Positions 16,803 to 29,294 of a stretch of 38,259 nt of DNA are shown piece after piece (the stretch's first letter is position 1; every line of letters begins with the position of its first letter). Origin of the DNA: Rhizobacter sp. (lineage in GTDB: Bacteria > Pseudomonadota > Gammaproteobacteria > Burkholderiales > Burkholderiaceae_C). A model generated the notes under the pieces. That model saw only the letters and a list, made by a program, of their open reading frames with translations, had not been told where the DNA came from and did no database searches. A program made the position numbers and the translations under genes. The stretch covers positions 1-38,259 of the forward strand of contig JAJKJU010000227.1 of NCBI GenBank assembly GCA_021153565.1. Reading direction: 5' to 3'.

Positions 16803-17489
16803 TCACTCGACTGCCAGTCGGTAGCCAACGCCTGTTTCGGTGAGCAAGTGGCGCGGCTCTGCCGGATCGGCTTCTATCTTGGCCCGCAACTGACCCATGT
16901 AGAGCCGCAGGTAATGCGTGTGCTCAATGAAATCCGGCCCCCAGACGTCGGTGAGCAACTGCCGGTGCGTCACCACACGGCCTGCGCTGCGAACGAGACG
17001 GGCCAAGATCTTGAATTCGGTGGGCGTGAGGTGCACTGGCTGCCCGCCGCACTCGACGGTTCGCATTTCGATGTCCACGAGAAAATCGTCGAGTGAATGC
17101 TTGATTAGCGCAGGCGCCAAGGCCGTGCCCCTGTGGCGCAAGGCCACACGGATGCGCGCCAGCAACTCACCCACGCTGAAGGGTTTGGTGAGGTAGTCGT
17201 CGGCACCCTCGTCGAGCACCTGGATCTTTTGTGCCTCCTGATGCCGAGCCGACACCACCACGATGGGCAGGGTGCTTCGTCTGCGAATCTCGCGCACGAG
17301 TTGCGCACCGTCACCGTCGGGCAGGCCCAGATCGAGGATGACGACGTCAGGCGGGTCGTGCTGAAGCAACGCCGATGCTTCGTTGATCGACACGGCGGTC
17401 TGCACCTCGAAGCCTTCGACTCCGAGCGAGGACTGCATCAGCGTGCGAATCTCGCGGTCGTCTTCAACGACCAAAGCTTTCAGGCTCAT
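16803..17489 (-). CDS. kdpE: KdpE-like response regulator
   Basis: A 228-residue OmpR/PhoB-type transcription regulator: receiver domain (about 1-118; acidic VVEDD, phosphoacceptor in VVILDLGLP, lysine in LTKPFS) and a C-terminal winged helix (about 130-226; HLTPTEFKILARLV, RVVTHRQLLTDVWG, HYLRLYMGQLRAKIE). The sequence is closest in character to KdpE, the activator of the high-affinity K+ ATPase genes kdpFABC. The start at 17489 (MSLKALVVEDD) is taken because the receiver begins there; a longer frame to 17768 runs through kdpD. It follows the kinase gene with a gap of about 106 bases, and converges with ligD, 25 bases between stops. No kdpFABC genes are present, so the target is elsewhere or different. 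Confidence 0.88.
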   Translation of the reverse strand: MSLKALVVEDDREIRTLMQSSLGVEGFEVQTAVSINEASALLQHDPPDVVILDLGLPDGDGAQLVREIRRRSTLPIVVVSARHQEAQKIQVLDEGADDYLTKPFSVGELLARIRVALRHRGTALAPALIKHSLDDFLVDIEMRTVECGGQPVHLTPTEFKILARLVRSAGRVVTHRQLLTDVWGPDFIEHTHYLRLYMGQLRAKIEADPAEPRHLLTETGVGYRLAVE

Positions 17490-17595
17490 GGGTGCACCCG
17501 CGCGCTTCTGGATGTCCCGCCAACAAACGGGAATGAATCCTTGAGGCAACCGTGCGGGCGCATTGGATAGGCTGCGCGTTGTGACATCCCACGAC

Positions 17596-19089
17596 TCATG
17601 TTCGCGCTTTCTCTGGTTGCTCGGTTTCGATGGGCAGCGCAAGGCAGAAGCTGCTTCCGCCACCGCTGCGACGTCGCACGGTGAGCCCCCCGCCGTGCGC
17701 CACGGCGATCGCGCGGCACACTGCGAGGCCAAGGCCCGCACCTCGCTGGCCGCTCGATTGATCACCACGCACGAAAGGCTCGAAGAGGCGGTCCGGGTCC
17801 TCGCATTCGACGCCTGGACCGCGGTCTTTCACTGTTGCGCAGAGTGTGCCCGCGTCCGTTTGGACTGTCAGGTCCACCGGGCCGTCGCTGTACTTGAGTG
17901 CGTTGTCGAGCAGGTTGCCAAGAAGCTGCGCAATGAGCACGGGATCGACCTTGACCAGCGGCAGATCGCGCGGCACCCGCGACTTGATGCGTCGCAGCGG
18001 ATCGCGCTGGCGCACGCGCGCCAGCACCGATCCGATGATTTCCTCCATCGATTCCCAGTCGCGCCGAAGGCCAAGCGAATTGCCCGAAAGTCTCACCAGC
18101 TGCAGTGTGTTTTCAGTGACGGTGGACAGATACGCCGCCTCGTTTTCAATGCTTGCGAGCAGGCGCAATTTCTCGGCATCTGCGAGGCGATCGCGCTGTG
18201 ACTGCAAGGACGAGGCCGCGCCGACGATGGCAGCGAGTGGTGTGCGCAAGTCGTGCGATACGGCGGCCAGCAATGTGCGTTGCACCTGATGGCGTTCGAC
18301 TTCTGCCTGTGCGGCAAGAATTTGCGCGGAGAGTTTCAATCGCCACAGGGCATGTGCGAGCAGGCTGCACAGGGCTTGCGCATGCTCGCGTGCATCGACA
18401 TCGCCGGCGACGGCAGGCCGTACACAGGCGGCACCAAACACATGGCCCTTGTCGCCCAGCGGGACGAACCAGGCATCGAGCCCGGGCCAGCGCGGTGTGC
18501 CTGGGCCGAGAAGGGCCGCTTCAGCGACACAACAGCGCAAACCATTGCGCGTGCTGTCGTGTTCGTGAGACTTGTTCAGATCGTCCTTGAGCGCCATGCT
18601 GCACGGGCCGGCGAACGCGAAATGCAGCTCGCGCAAACCGACGTCGAGCGCTTGAGCCTCATTGCCGGCTTCGGTCAAGTCCTTCGCCATGCGTTGCAAC
18701 TGCCGCGCGCGTCGCTCCGACAGGCGCGCTGCGTTCGACTCGCTGCGCAAACCTGCCGCGAGGTGGCTCACTACCAGTGCAACCCCCAGCATGACTGCCA
18801 GAGAGATCAAATGTTCGTGGTGCTCGACGGCCAAGGCGAGGCGCGGCGGAACGAAGAAGAAGTTGAAGGCCGTCACCGAGACGACTGCGCAAATGATTGC
18901 GGGCAGGCGGTCGAGCTTGTACGACGCCACGACCACTGCGGCGAGGTAGATCATGGCCTGGCTGGTTTGCGAAACCTCGTTGTCCAGCAGTTTCGCGAAC
19001 AAGGTCGCGATCGCCACGAGGGCGAACACCGCGCCCCAGGTGCGAAGGGGCGGGTCAGTGGCATGCAGCGCTGCTGCGGGTTCAGTCAT
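17596..19089 (-). CDS. kdpD: Short KdpD-like sensor kinase lacking N-terminal domain
   Basis: A 497-residue membrane histidine kinase. Four hydrophobic segments of DUF4118 type lie within residues 17-112 (VFALVAIATLFAKLL; MIYLAAVVVASY; AIICAVVSVTAFNFFFVP; LAVMLGVALVVSHLAAG), followed by a coiled linker, a GAF-like region, HisKA with H279 in AVSHDLRTPLAAI, and HATPase (LLGNLLDNALKYSDGP, DRGPGVECEDPDRLFEPF, GAGLGLAVCRAI). Full-length KdpD is near 900 residues and carries a cytosolic KdpD/USP-like region before the membrane segments. Here that part is absent and no remnant of it is seen upstream. It pairs with the KdpE gene, but no kdpFABC genes are adjacent. The signal may therefore differ from classical K+ limitation (inference). 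Confidence 0.85.
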   Translation of the reverse strand: MTEPAAALHATDPPLRTWGAVFALVAIATLFAKLLDNEVSQTSQAMIYLAAVVVASYKLDRLPAIICAVVSVTAFNFFFVPPRLALAVEHHEHLISLAVMLGVALVVSHLAAGLRSESNAARLSERRARQLQRMAKDLTEAGNEAQALDVGLRELHFAFAGPCSMALKDDLNKSHEHDSTRNGLRCCVAEAALLGPGTPRWPGLDAWFVPLGDKGHVFGAACVRPAVAGDVDAREHAQALCSLLAHALWRLKLSAQILAAQAEVERHQVQRTLLAAVSHDLRTPLAAIVGAASSLQSQRDRLADAEKLRLLASIENEAAYLSTVTENTLQLVRLSGNSLGLRRDWESMEEIIGSVLARVRQRDPLRRIKSRVPRDLPLVKVDPVLIAQLLGNLLDNALKYSDGPVDLTVQTDAGTLCATVKDRGPGVECEDPDRLFEPFVRGDQSSGQRGAGLGLAVCRAIAVAHGGGLTVRRRSGGGSSFCLALPIETEQPEKART

Positions 19090-19529
19090 GCGTGAAGCGT
19101 ATCAGCGAGCGAATAAGGATTTCATATTGGCCTCCGCTTGGCTTGCTGAACGGAGGTATCGCACAGTGAACGAGAGCACGCGGTGGGCATTGCTCTCGGA
19201 ATGGCTTTCCAGGTTCGTTCGGGCTGTGGCGCCGGGATTGGGGGCCTTCCACCTGCTGGAAACACGTTGGAGACGCCGCAGGCATGCATCGGCCATACCG
19301 AAGACATCGGAGTCACCCCGTCCAGTGGGGAGGTCATGCCGCCTGAATGCCGCCGCCCGAAGAAGATCGCCAACGGGCGGACTCCGCGAGGCCGTTGCTG
19401 CCAAGGCCAGGCACAGACCGATCTCCAGAGGGGCCACGATCGCAGCGCCCCTGGGGCTTGATATGCTCCCCCAAGGCCGAAGCCAGGAGTGGCCGTGGCT
19501 TTCATGCAGGGCTACTGAAAGGGAAAGGC
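19090..19529. other. 440-base gap between kdpD and second YfiR gene
   Basis: The divergent upstream regions of kdpD (minus) and the YfiR-like gene (plus). Minus-strand frames of over 120 codons exist here but have no ribosome binding site and no recognisable domain. A G/C-rich imperfect hairpin lies near 19420-19455 (CCAGAGGGGC...GCGCCCCTGG). The sequence is not remnant kdpC or N-terminal kdpD as far as I can tell. A good ribosome binding site for the YfiR gene (AAAGGGAAAGG) ends just before 19530. Confidence 0.4.
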
Positions 19530-20161
19530 ATGTCCATCGGCGGCGCGGAAGACGAAGTGCCTTTCGCCTGCACGCTTCCCGACCGCCGTGCGCCGGCATG
19601 TTCCGCCGGGTGCCGGCGGCGCGCTCTCGCCGGGCTGCTGCTCGCGCCCTTCTGTAGCCGGGCCGAGGATATCTCCACGTCGCGGGCCGAGGAAGCGGTC
19701 GAGGCCGTCTTTATGCGCAGCTTCACCCGATACGTAACGTGGCCGCCTCATGCGTTCGCCGAGCCCAATTCGCCGTGGTCTATCTGCGTGGTCGGCAGCG
19801 ACCGCTTTGACGAGGTGCTCGACCGGACGTTCGCCGGCCGCACCGAACTCGGGCGGCCGTTCGGCGTGACGCGTGCGCGCACCAGCGAGGAATTGCTTCG
19901 CTGCCATATCGTGTTCGTCGGTTACGACAGCCCAATGCGCCGGCGCGCCGCGCTTGAAGGCCTGAAGCACCGCCCCGTGCTCACAGTGGGCGATGCACCG
20001 GATTTTCTCTTCGAGGGCGGCATCATCCGCTTCGTGGTGCACGACCGCGTCGCGATCAGCATCAACCTCGACGAGGCGCGTTCGAGCTCGCTTGGCATAT
20101 CGACCAAGATGCTCGAGGTGGCGCGCGAGGTGGTCGACAACGGAACGTTGAGGCGGCTGCG

Positions 20162-20165
<4 letters not shown>
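19530..20165 (+). CDS. YfiR-like periplasmic protein (DUF4154), second copy
   Basis: A 211-residue exported protein. The N terminus is long and carries RRRALAGLLLAPFCSR, a twin-arginine-like or lipoprotein-like signal; the export route is uncertain. The YfiR domain follows: AVEAVFMRSFTRYVTWP, SICVVGSDRFDE, LRCHIVFVGYD, a GGIIRFVVHDRVAISIN strand pair and SLGISTKMLEVAREV. These line up with the first YfiR protein (6015) although identity is modest. Purines (AAGGGAAAGG) precede the ATG. Its stop overlaps the GTG start of the hybrid kinase. By analogy with YfiR-YfiN of Pseudomonas it is predicted to bind the periplasmic domain of that kinase and to report outer-membrane or redox state. Confidence 0.88.
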
Positions 20166-23698
<3,533 letters not shown>

Positions 23699-23888
23699 GT
23701 TCACTCGGCACTTGGTCCGTGCCCGAACTCTGCCGGCCAGGCTGCTCCGGGCTCGATCGGGACGCCGGGCGGCCCTGTCCGGCAGGCAGGGGTCGCCCGT
23801 ACGCGGGAAAACCGCTATCACGACTCTGCTGACTGGCCGAAAGGGCAGGAGTAGGATGCGCCGACGCGAGTGTCAAGAGGGGCGGGCC

Positions 23889-26140
23889 ATGGTAAAGGTG
23901 CCATCGGAATTGCGATTCGCAGGCGTCGCTGTCATCACGAGCACACTGCTGCTCTGGCGTTTGCCAGACGCGTTCGCCGGCAATCTTCCAGATGGGGGTG
24001 AAAGCGCCTGCGATTCCGGCACGCCCTGCAAGGTGGCCCGCGCTTCACCGCCTGTCATATCCGTGCCAATCGACGACGGATCAGCCCTGGAGGTGCCGCC
24101 CCCTACCATCAATGTCCCCGGCAATTCGGTGGGGCGGCCGACAGACGTTCCGGACATGGACATCGTCGAGCTGTCGCAGGTTCTGGTCTACACCGCCAGC
24201 CGTCGCCTGACCTCTGTCGAGCTGGCTCCGTCGGTGGTAACGGTCATCACCGCGGACGACATCGCCCGTCGCGGGTACAAAACGCTGTACGAAGCCCTGG
24301 GTGATGTTCCTGGCTTCCAAGAGTTGGGTGTCGCCGCCTGGGGGCTTTTGTCCAACCGCGGTCTGGTAGCAGACAACAATGTCAGTTACCTATTCCTGGT
24401 CGACGGCCATTCCATGGCGAACATTGTGTTCCGTGGGTACTACGAGGAGTACCGATTTCCGCTGCTCGCCAAGGTGGAACGTATCGAGGTCGTCCGCGGT
24501 CCTGGCGCCACGCTGTGGGGCAGCGATGCCAGCATGGGCGTCATCAATATTGTCACCAAGGACGGCAGCTCGATGGACGACGGTAGCAGCGGGGCCGGCA
24601 AGATCTTGGCGGACTACGATCACGAATTCCGTCTCAAGCGGGACATCGTGAATTTGGCCTATGGCAAGCGATTCGGCCACGAACGCGATTTGTACATGGC
24701 GTTCAACGCCTCCAACAGCAACGCACCATGGACGGATGGCCGGATTGCCGGATTGCCGGGCCGAACGGACTTCAACAACCGACCTGGCTGTGGTTCCGGA
24801 TGAATCAGTGGGACTACGATCCGAGCTTCGATTTCTTCGTCAAGTACAGGTGGGACGGATTGGGAATCGAAGCTGGCGTCAATCAGTCCGGCTACATGCA
24901 GCCGTTCTACACGCCGTTCGACGGCACCAAAACGGGGTCGTTCACAAGCCGGCGAAACTGGATAGACGTCCGGCGGCCGTTCAGGATCAGCGACACGCTG
25001 CAGCTGGACGCTCGGGTTTACCTAGATGACTACAGCAATAGGGGCAAGCAATGGCAGACCGCCGATAATTCAGTAGTCCTCACGAATGAGACAAAAGCCA
25101 CCATTGCCGGGGTAGAGCCCGTCCTCCACTACGAAGGAGAAGCGGCGAATGCGTTGCTCGGACTATCCGCGAACTACGGACGCTGGACCGTCAACGACTA
25201 CAACAGATCTCGCGGCACCGACCTGAATTACGCAGTCTTTGGCGAGGGAAGCTACCCTGTCCTCAAGAGACTTCGCCTGACCGCTGGGGTGCGGTTCGAG
25301 GGGAATCGGGGCAGGGGGACCAACACGCTCCCGCGATTCAGCGCGGTTTTCGGGCCTTGGCACAATTGGGCTTTGAAGTATTCGTACAACACTGGTTTCG
25401 TGCGCTTTGGGACCAATTTCTCGCCCAAGCCTGAGTTCGTAGACGGGTTCTGGCGGGTCAACGGAAGCGAGCCGCAACGAAGCCGGTCACATGATCTGCA
25501 ACTGAATTACAAGTCCAACAGAACTGCGGCCGCCGTGACGGTCTACAGTCAGAGACTGACATCGCTCCCGGCCTATATTGGCGACAAGGGACCCGTGATC
25601 GGCCAGATCGACGGAGTCAACGTGTACCACGGCATCGTCGGGCTCTCGCCGCTGCAGACCTATGGCGTCGAGGTGGAAGTAGAGCATCGGTTCGGCGACT
25701 CCCTCAAGCTCTACGCGAACGCCGCCCACCAGCACGCGCGGTGGAGTCAGCGCTATCCGTTTGGCATCGGTGGCAACTTCGATATCGTGCGCGACACGTC
25801 TCTGTCCACGGATGGGCTCGTTCCCACGACCGTGCCGGCCTATACGTGGAATTTCGGCGTCAATCTCGACATCACGCGCAAACTGCTTTTTAACGTGCAC
25901 TACCGAGGCAGCGCTCGCACGTACGTCAAGACAAACACGAGTCCGCCAGACTTCCAAACCGTGCACGCGGAACATTTCCTCGACGCCGCCATCAACTATT
26001 CTCCGCGCCCAGAGCTCGTTCTATCGGTCTACGGAAAGAACATCCTGGACAACAAAGACCCCATCCCTCACATCAATTCGGGCTTCATAGACCAACCTCT
26101 TCGCAGGCAGATAGGGCTTAAGGCGACTGTTGAGTTCTGA
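23889..26140 (+). pseudogene. TonB-dependent receptor, frame broken by 8-bp duplication
   Basis: The second outer-membrane receptor. Frame 1 (23889-24803) gives a signal peptide (hydrophobic AGVAVITSTLLLW, cleavage near AFAGN), a proline-rich lead, and the plug domain (ASRRLTSVELAPSVVTVIT, KVERIEVVRGPGATLWGSDA, GVINIVT). The barrel continues in another frame to 26140 (SFDFFVKYRWDGLG ... YGKNILDNKDPIP ... GLKATVEF). The switch falls at a perfect tandem GGATTGCC GGATTGCC at 24742-24757. Removing one 8-bp unit restores a single frame of about 747 codons, reading IAGPNGLQQPTWLWFRMNQW. As it stands translation stops at 24803. It may be a recent null mutation, a phase-variable switch or a sequencing error. 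GAGGGGCGGG precedes the ATG. It lies 190 bases after the YfiR-linked kinase. Confidence 0.85.
24742..24757 (+). repeat. 8-bp tandem duplication causing frameshift
   Basis: GGATTGCC repeated twice exactly. Eight is not a multiple of three, so gain or loss of a unit toggles the receptor frame. One unit gives the full-length protein; two give early termination at 24803. Confidence 0.9.
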
Positions 26141-26281
26141 GCCAATTCCCACAAAAACCTATGGACACATATCCGTGTTTCCCCACCCTAAAGCCGGCGT
26201 GCGCGCAGCCGATATCCAAAGCTGACTACTACTGGCATCCACAACAACAACCGCGTCCAGGCGGTGCGTGGGACTCAGAAA

Positions 26282-26367
26282 GGGTTTCGACAAGCTCAGC
26301 CTGAAACTGATTTGGGGTCTTTACGGACTCGCACCCAATTCCGTTCGGGCTGAGTTTGTCGAAGCCT
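26282..26367. repeat. Inverted repeat between receptor and puuC genes
   Basis: GGGTTTCGACAAGCTCAGCC (26282-26301) pairs, with three or four mismatches, with GGGCTGAGTTTGTCGAAGCC (26347-26366). The TTCGACAAGCTCAGC core is a dispersed intergenic repeat type I associate with Comamonadaceae. It lies between two convergent genes and may serve as a bidirectional terminator. The rest of the 26141-26377 gap shows nothing recognisable. Confidence 0.55.
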
Positions 26368-26377
26368 CCTTCCATGG

Positions 26378-27874
26378 TCAGAAGTCGATCCGTATCCAGG
26401 TCGTCTTCATTTCGGTGTACTTCTCGAAGGCGTGCAAGGACTTGTCCCTGCCGTTGCCGCTTTGCTTGAAGCCGCCGAAAGGCACGGTGATGTCGTCTTC
26501 GTCGTACTGGTTCACGTGCACGGTGCCAGCGCGCAAGGCGCGTGCGACCCGATGTGCGCGGTTGATGTTGTCGCTCCAGACGCTGGACTGCAGGCCATAG
26601 CTGCTGTCGTTGGCCATGCGAACGGCTTCGTCTTCGCTCGAGAAGCGGATGACGGACAGCACCGGTCCAAAGATTTCCTCTCTCGCGATACGCATCTGGT
26701 TGCTCACGCCGTCGAACACCGTGGGCTCCACGAAATAGCCGCCGGTCTCGGCGCGAACTCGCTCGCCGCCGGCCACTATCTTCGCGCCTTCCTCATGTCC
26801 TGAATCGATGTAGCCCAGCACCGTGCGCAATTGCGTTTCGTCGACGATGGCGCCCATCTCCGCGCTGCCCGACAGGGGGTCGCCCGGCTGGTACTTGGGC
26901 GCCTCGGCCGCCACCAGCTTCACAAACTCGTCCGCGATACGCTCGTGCACGAACACGCGCGAGGGCGCATTGCAGCTTTCCCCCTGGTTGAAGAACATGC
27001 TGCCCGCCACCGTCTTCGCGGCGCGTGTCACGTCGGAGAAGTCGTCGAACACGACGAAGGCCGACTTTCCACCCAGTTCGTTGAAGACGCGCTTGAGGTT
27101 GCTGCGGCCCGCGTATTCGAGCATCTTGCGGCCAACGCGAGTTGATCCAGTGAAACCGATCGCGTCCACGTCCATGTGCAAGGCGAGCGCCTCGCCGGCT
27201 TCGCCACCATGCCCTGGTACCACGTTGAACACGCCTTCGGGCAAGCCCGACTCGACGGCGATCTCGGCGAGCCGCAATGCCGTCAGCGGTGACTTCTCGC
27301 TGGGTTTCAACACCACGCTGTTGCCCGCGGCCAAGGCGGGGCCGAGCTTCCACGCGGCCATGATCATCGGGTAGTTCCAGGGCACGATGGCGCCGATCAC
27401 GCCCATGGGCTCGCGGGTAATGAGTGCGAGCGCGGATCGTGGCGTGGGCGCGATCTCGTCGTAGACTTTGTCGATGGCTTCTGCGTACCAGGCCATCGTG
27501 CGCGCTGTGGATTGCGCATCGACGTTGAGGCTGTATTGCACCGGCTTGCCCATGTCCAGCGTTTCGAGCAGGGCAAGCTCTTCTTTGGTGGCAAGGATTT
27601 TTTCGGAGAAGCGCTGGAGAATCCTCTTGCGCTGCGCCGGCGACTTGTGGGCCCATCGGCCATCGTTGAAAGCCTGGCGGGCTGAGGCGACTGCGGCGTC
27701 TATGTCGGCCTCGCGGCCGCGGGCAACTTTCCCAATGACGCGCCCGTCGATGGGCGAGACGCAATCGAAGGTCTCTCCGGTGCGTGCCTCGACGCGCTGC
27801 CCGCCGATGTAAGCGCGGCCGTCGATTCGAAGTTCAGCGGCGCGTGCGCGCCAGTCGATGCTTGGTGTGGCCAT
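26378..27874 (-). CDS. puuC: Aldehyde dehydrogenase, PuuC-like
   Basis: A 498-residue NAD(P)-dependent aldehyde dehydrogenase. Seen: PWNYPM with the oxyanion Asn (N167), the NAD-binding GFTGSTRVGR, general base E266 in FNELGGKS, catalytic C301 in GESCNAPSR, EEIFGPV and PFGGFKQSG. The sequence and neighbours point to gamma-glutamyl-gamma-aminobutyraldehyde dehydrogenase, which makes gamma-glutamyl-GABA in putrescine breakdown; use of other omega-amino aldehydes is possible. The start at 27874 has AGGAAT about 7 bases upstream. It is the last gene of the minus-strand polyamine cluster, 23 bases after the aminotransferase. Confidence 0.88.
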   Translation of the reverse strand: MATPSIDWRARAAELRIDGRAYIGGQRVEARTGETFDCVSPIDGRVIGKVARGREADIDAAVASARQAFNDGRWAHKSPAQRKRILQRFSEKILATKEELALLETLDMGKPVQYSLNVDAQSTARTMAWYAEAIDKVYDEIAPTPRSALALITREPMGVIGAIVPWNYPMIMAAWKLGPALAAGNSVVLKPSEKSPLTALRLAEIAVESGLPEGVFNVVPGHGGEAGEALALHMDVDAIGFTGSTRVGRKMLEYAGRSNLKRVFNELGGKSAFVVFDDFSDVTRAAKTVAGSMFFNQGESCNAPSRVFVHERIADEFVKLVAAEAPKYQPGDPLSGSAEMGAIVDETQLRTVLGYIDSGHEEGAKIVAGGERVRAETGGYFVEPTVFDGVSNQMRIAREEIFGPVLSVIRFSSEDEAVRMANDSSYGLQSSVWSDNINRAHRVARALRAGTVHVNQYDEDDITVPFGGFKQSGNGRDKSLHAFEKYTEMKTTWIRIDF

Positions 27875-27897
27875 GTTCGATTCCTATTCCAACTCTC

Positions 27898-29274
27898 TCA
27901 GTCCCAACCGCGTTGCTTCACGTCCGCGAGCGTCAAATCCAGACACTTGCGGATCAACCCCACCATCTCATCCACTTGCGCAATCGTCATCACAAGCGGT
28001 GGCGCCACGATCATTCTGTCGCCCACTGCCCGCATGATCAGCCCGTTGCCGAAGCAATGCCCGCGGCACACCATGCCAACTTCGAGTGAAGAATCGAACA
28101 CTGCACGCGTCGCCTTGTTCTTCACGAGTTGCAGCGCGCCCATCATTCCGCAAGTCTGCGCTTCACCGATGAGCGGGTGTTCAGCCAGTTCGGCGAAGCA
28201 TGTCGCAAGGTACGGGCCCAATTCCTCGCGCACACGATCAACCAACTTCTCTCGCTGAATCAAGCGAATGTTCGCAATGGCGACCGCACACGCCACCGGA
28301 TGCCCGCTGTAGGTGTAGCCGTGGTTGAACTCTCCGCCTTGCTCGATGAGCACGTTCGCCACGCGATCGCCCACCATCACGCCGCCCAGCGGGATATAGC
28401 CCGAGGTCACGCCCTTGGCAAAGGTCATCAGGTCGGGCTTGAAGCCGAAGGTCTCGCAGCCGAACCATTGCCCCGTGCGACCGAAACCGGTGATCACTTC
28501 GTCCGACACCACGAGCACGCCATGCTTGTCGCAGATGCGCTGGATTTCCGGCCAGTAGCTCGCCGGCGGCACGATCACGCCGCCAGCGCCTTGAACCGGT
28601 TCTCCGATGAAGGCTGCCACCTTGTCCGCACCGATCTCGACGATCTTCGCCTCCAGCCACGATGCCGCCTTCAGCCCGAACTCATCGACGCTGGCCGACG
28701 CGCGACCATGCTCGAACCAGAATGGCTGCTCGATGTGCACGATGTCCGGCATCACGCCGCCTTGCGCATGCATGCCGCTCATGCCGCCCAGCGACCCCCC
28801 GGCCATCGTCGAGCCGTGGTACGCGTTGTTGCGGCTGATGATGACCTTGCGCTGCGGCTGGCCGAGCACGTCCCAGTAGCGCCGCACCATGCGAACGATG
28901 GTGTCGTTGCCTTCCGAGCCCGAGCCCGCGAAGAACACATGCCTGAACTGCGGCGGCGTCACTTCCGCCAGCAGTTCAGCCAACTCGATGGCCGCAGGCG
29001 TCGTGGTTTGGAAGAAGGAGTTGTAGAAGGGCAGCTGCTTCAACTGTGCCGTGGCCGCGTCGATCAAGGCCTGCTGCCCGTAGCCCACGTTGACGCACCA
29101 CAGGCCCGACATGCCGTCGAGAATTTTGTGGCCTTCACTGTCCCGGAGATAGATGTTGTCTGCGCTCGTGATGACGCGCGTGCCCTTGGCCGCAAGGGCC
29201 TTGAAGTCGGTGAAGGGATGCAGGTGGTGCGCGGCGTCGGCGGCCTGCCATTCGGATGTGGTTCGTTGTCTCAT
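27898..29274 (-). CDS. spuC: Putrescine/polyamine:pyruvate aminotransferase (SpuC-like)
   Basis: A 458-residue class III PLP-dependent aminotransferase. Seen: HHLHPFTDFKAL near the N terminus, a feature of SpuC-type enzymes, GLWCVNVGYG, FFAGSGSEGNDTIVRM, the PLP-contacting SDEVITGFGRTG and the Schiff-base lysine K287 in TFAKGVTSGYIP. SpuC transfers an amino group from putrescine (and related diamines) to pyruvate, giving 4-aminobutanal. The start at 29274 fits family length; a longer open frame runs into puuA and is rejected. It starts 20 bases after the puuA stop and its upstream site is weak, so translational coupling is possible. A direct aminotransferase next to gamma-glutamyl pathway genes means that two putrescine routes coexist here. 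Confidence 0.88.
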   Translation of the reverse strand: MRQRTTSEWQAADAAHHLHPFTDFKALAAKGTRVITSADNIYLRDSEGHKILDGMSGLWCVNVGYGQQALIDAATAQLKQLPFYNSFFQTTTPAAIELAELLAEVTPPQFRHVFFAGSGSEGNDTIVRMVRRYWDVLGQPQRKVIISRNNAYHGSTMAGGSLGGMSGMHAQGGVMPDIVHIEQPFWFEHGRASASVDEFGLKAASWLEAKIVEIGADKVAAFIGEPVQGAGGVIVPPASYWPEIQRICDKHGVLVVSDEVITGFGRTGQWFGCETFGFKPDLMTFAKGVTSGYIPLGGVMVGDRVANVLIEQGGEFNHGYTYSGHPVACAVAIANIRLIQREKLVDRVREELGPYLATCFAELAEHPLIGEAQTCGMMGALQLVKNKATRAVFDSSLEVGMVCRGHCFGNGLIMRAVGDRMIVAPPLVMTIAQVDEMVGLIRKCLDLTLADVKQRGWD

Positions 29275-29294
29275 GGGCTTGATGGGATGGGTGT

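Noticed and set aside
19102-19599. Minus-strand frame of 165 codons upstream of kdpD
   Set aside because: It overlaps the start of the second YfiR gene, has no domain and no ribosome binding site.
24728-26140. Second receptor barrel as an independent gene starting at 24728
   Set aside because: A barrel without plug or signal peptide would not be exported; the 8-bp duplication explains the break fully.
26793-27764. Minus-strand frame of 323 codons inside puuC
   Set aside because: A same-strand shifted frame inside a well-supported aldehyde dehydrogenase; arginine/glycine-rich shadow.
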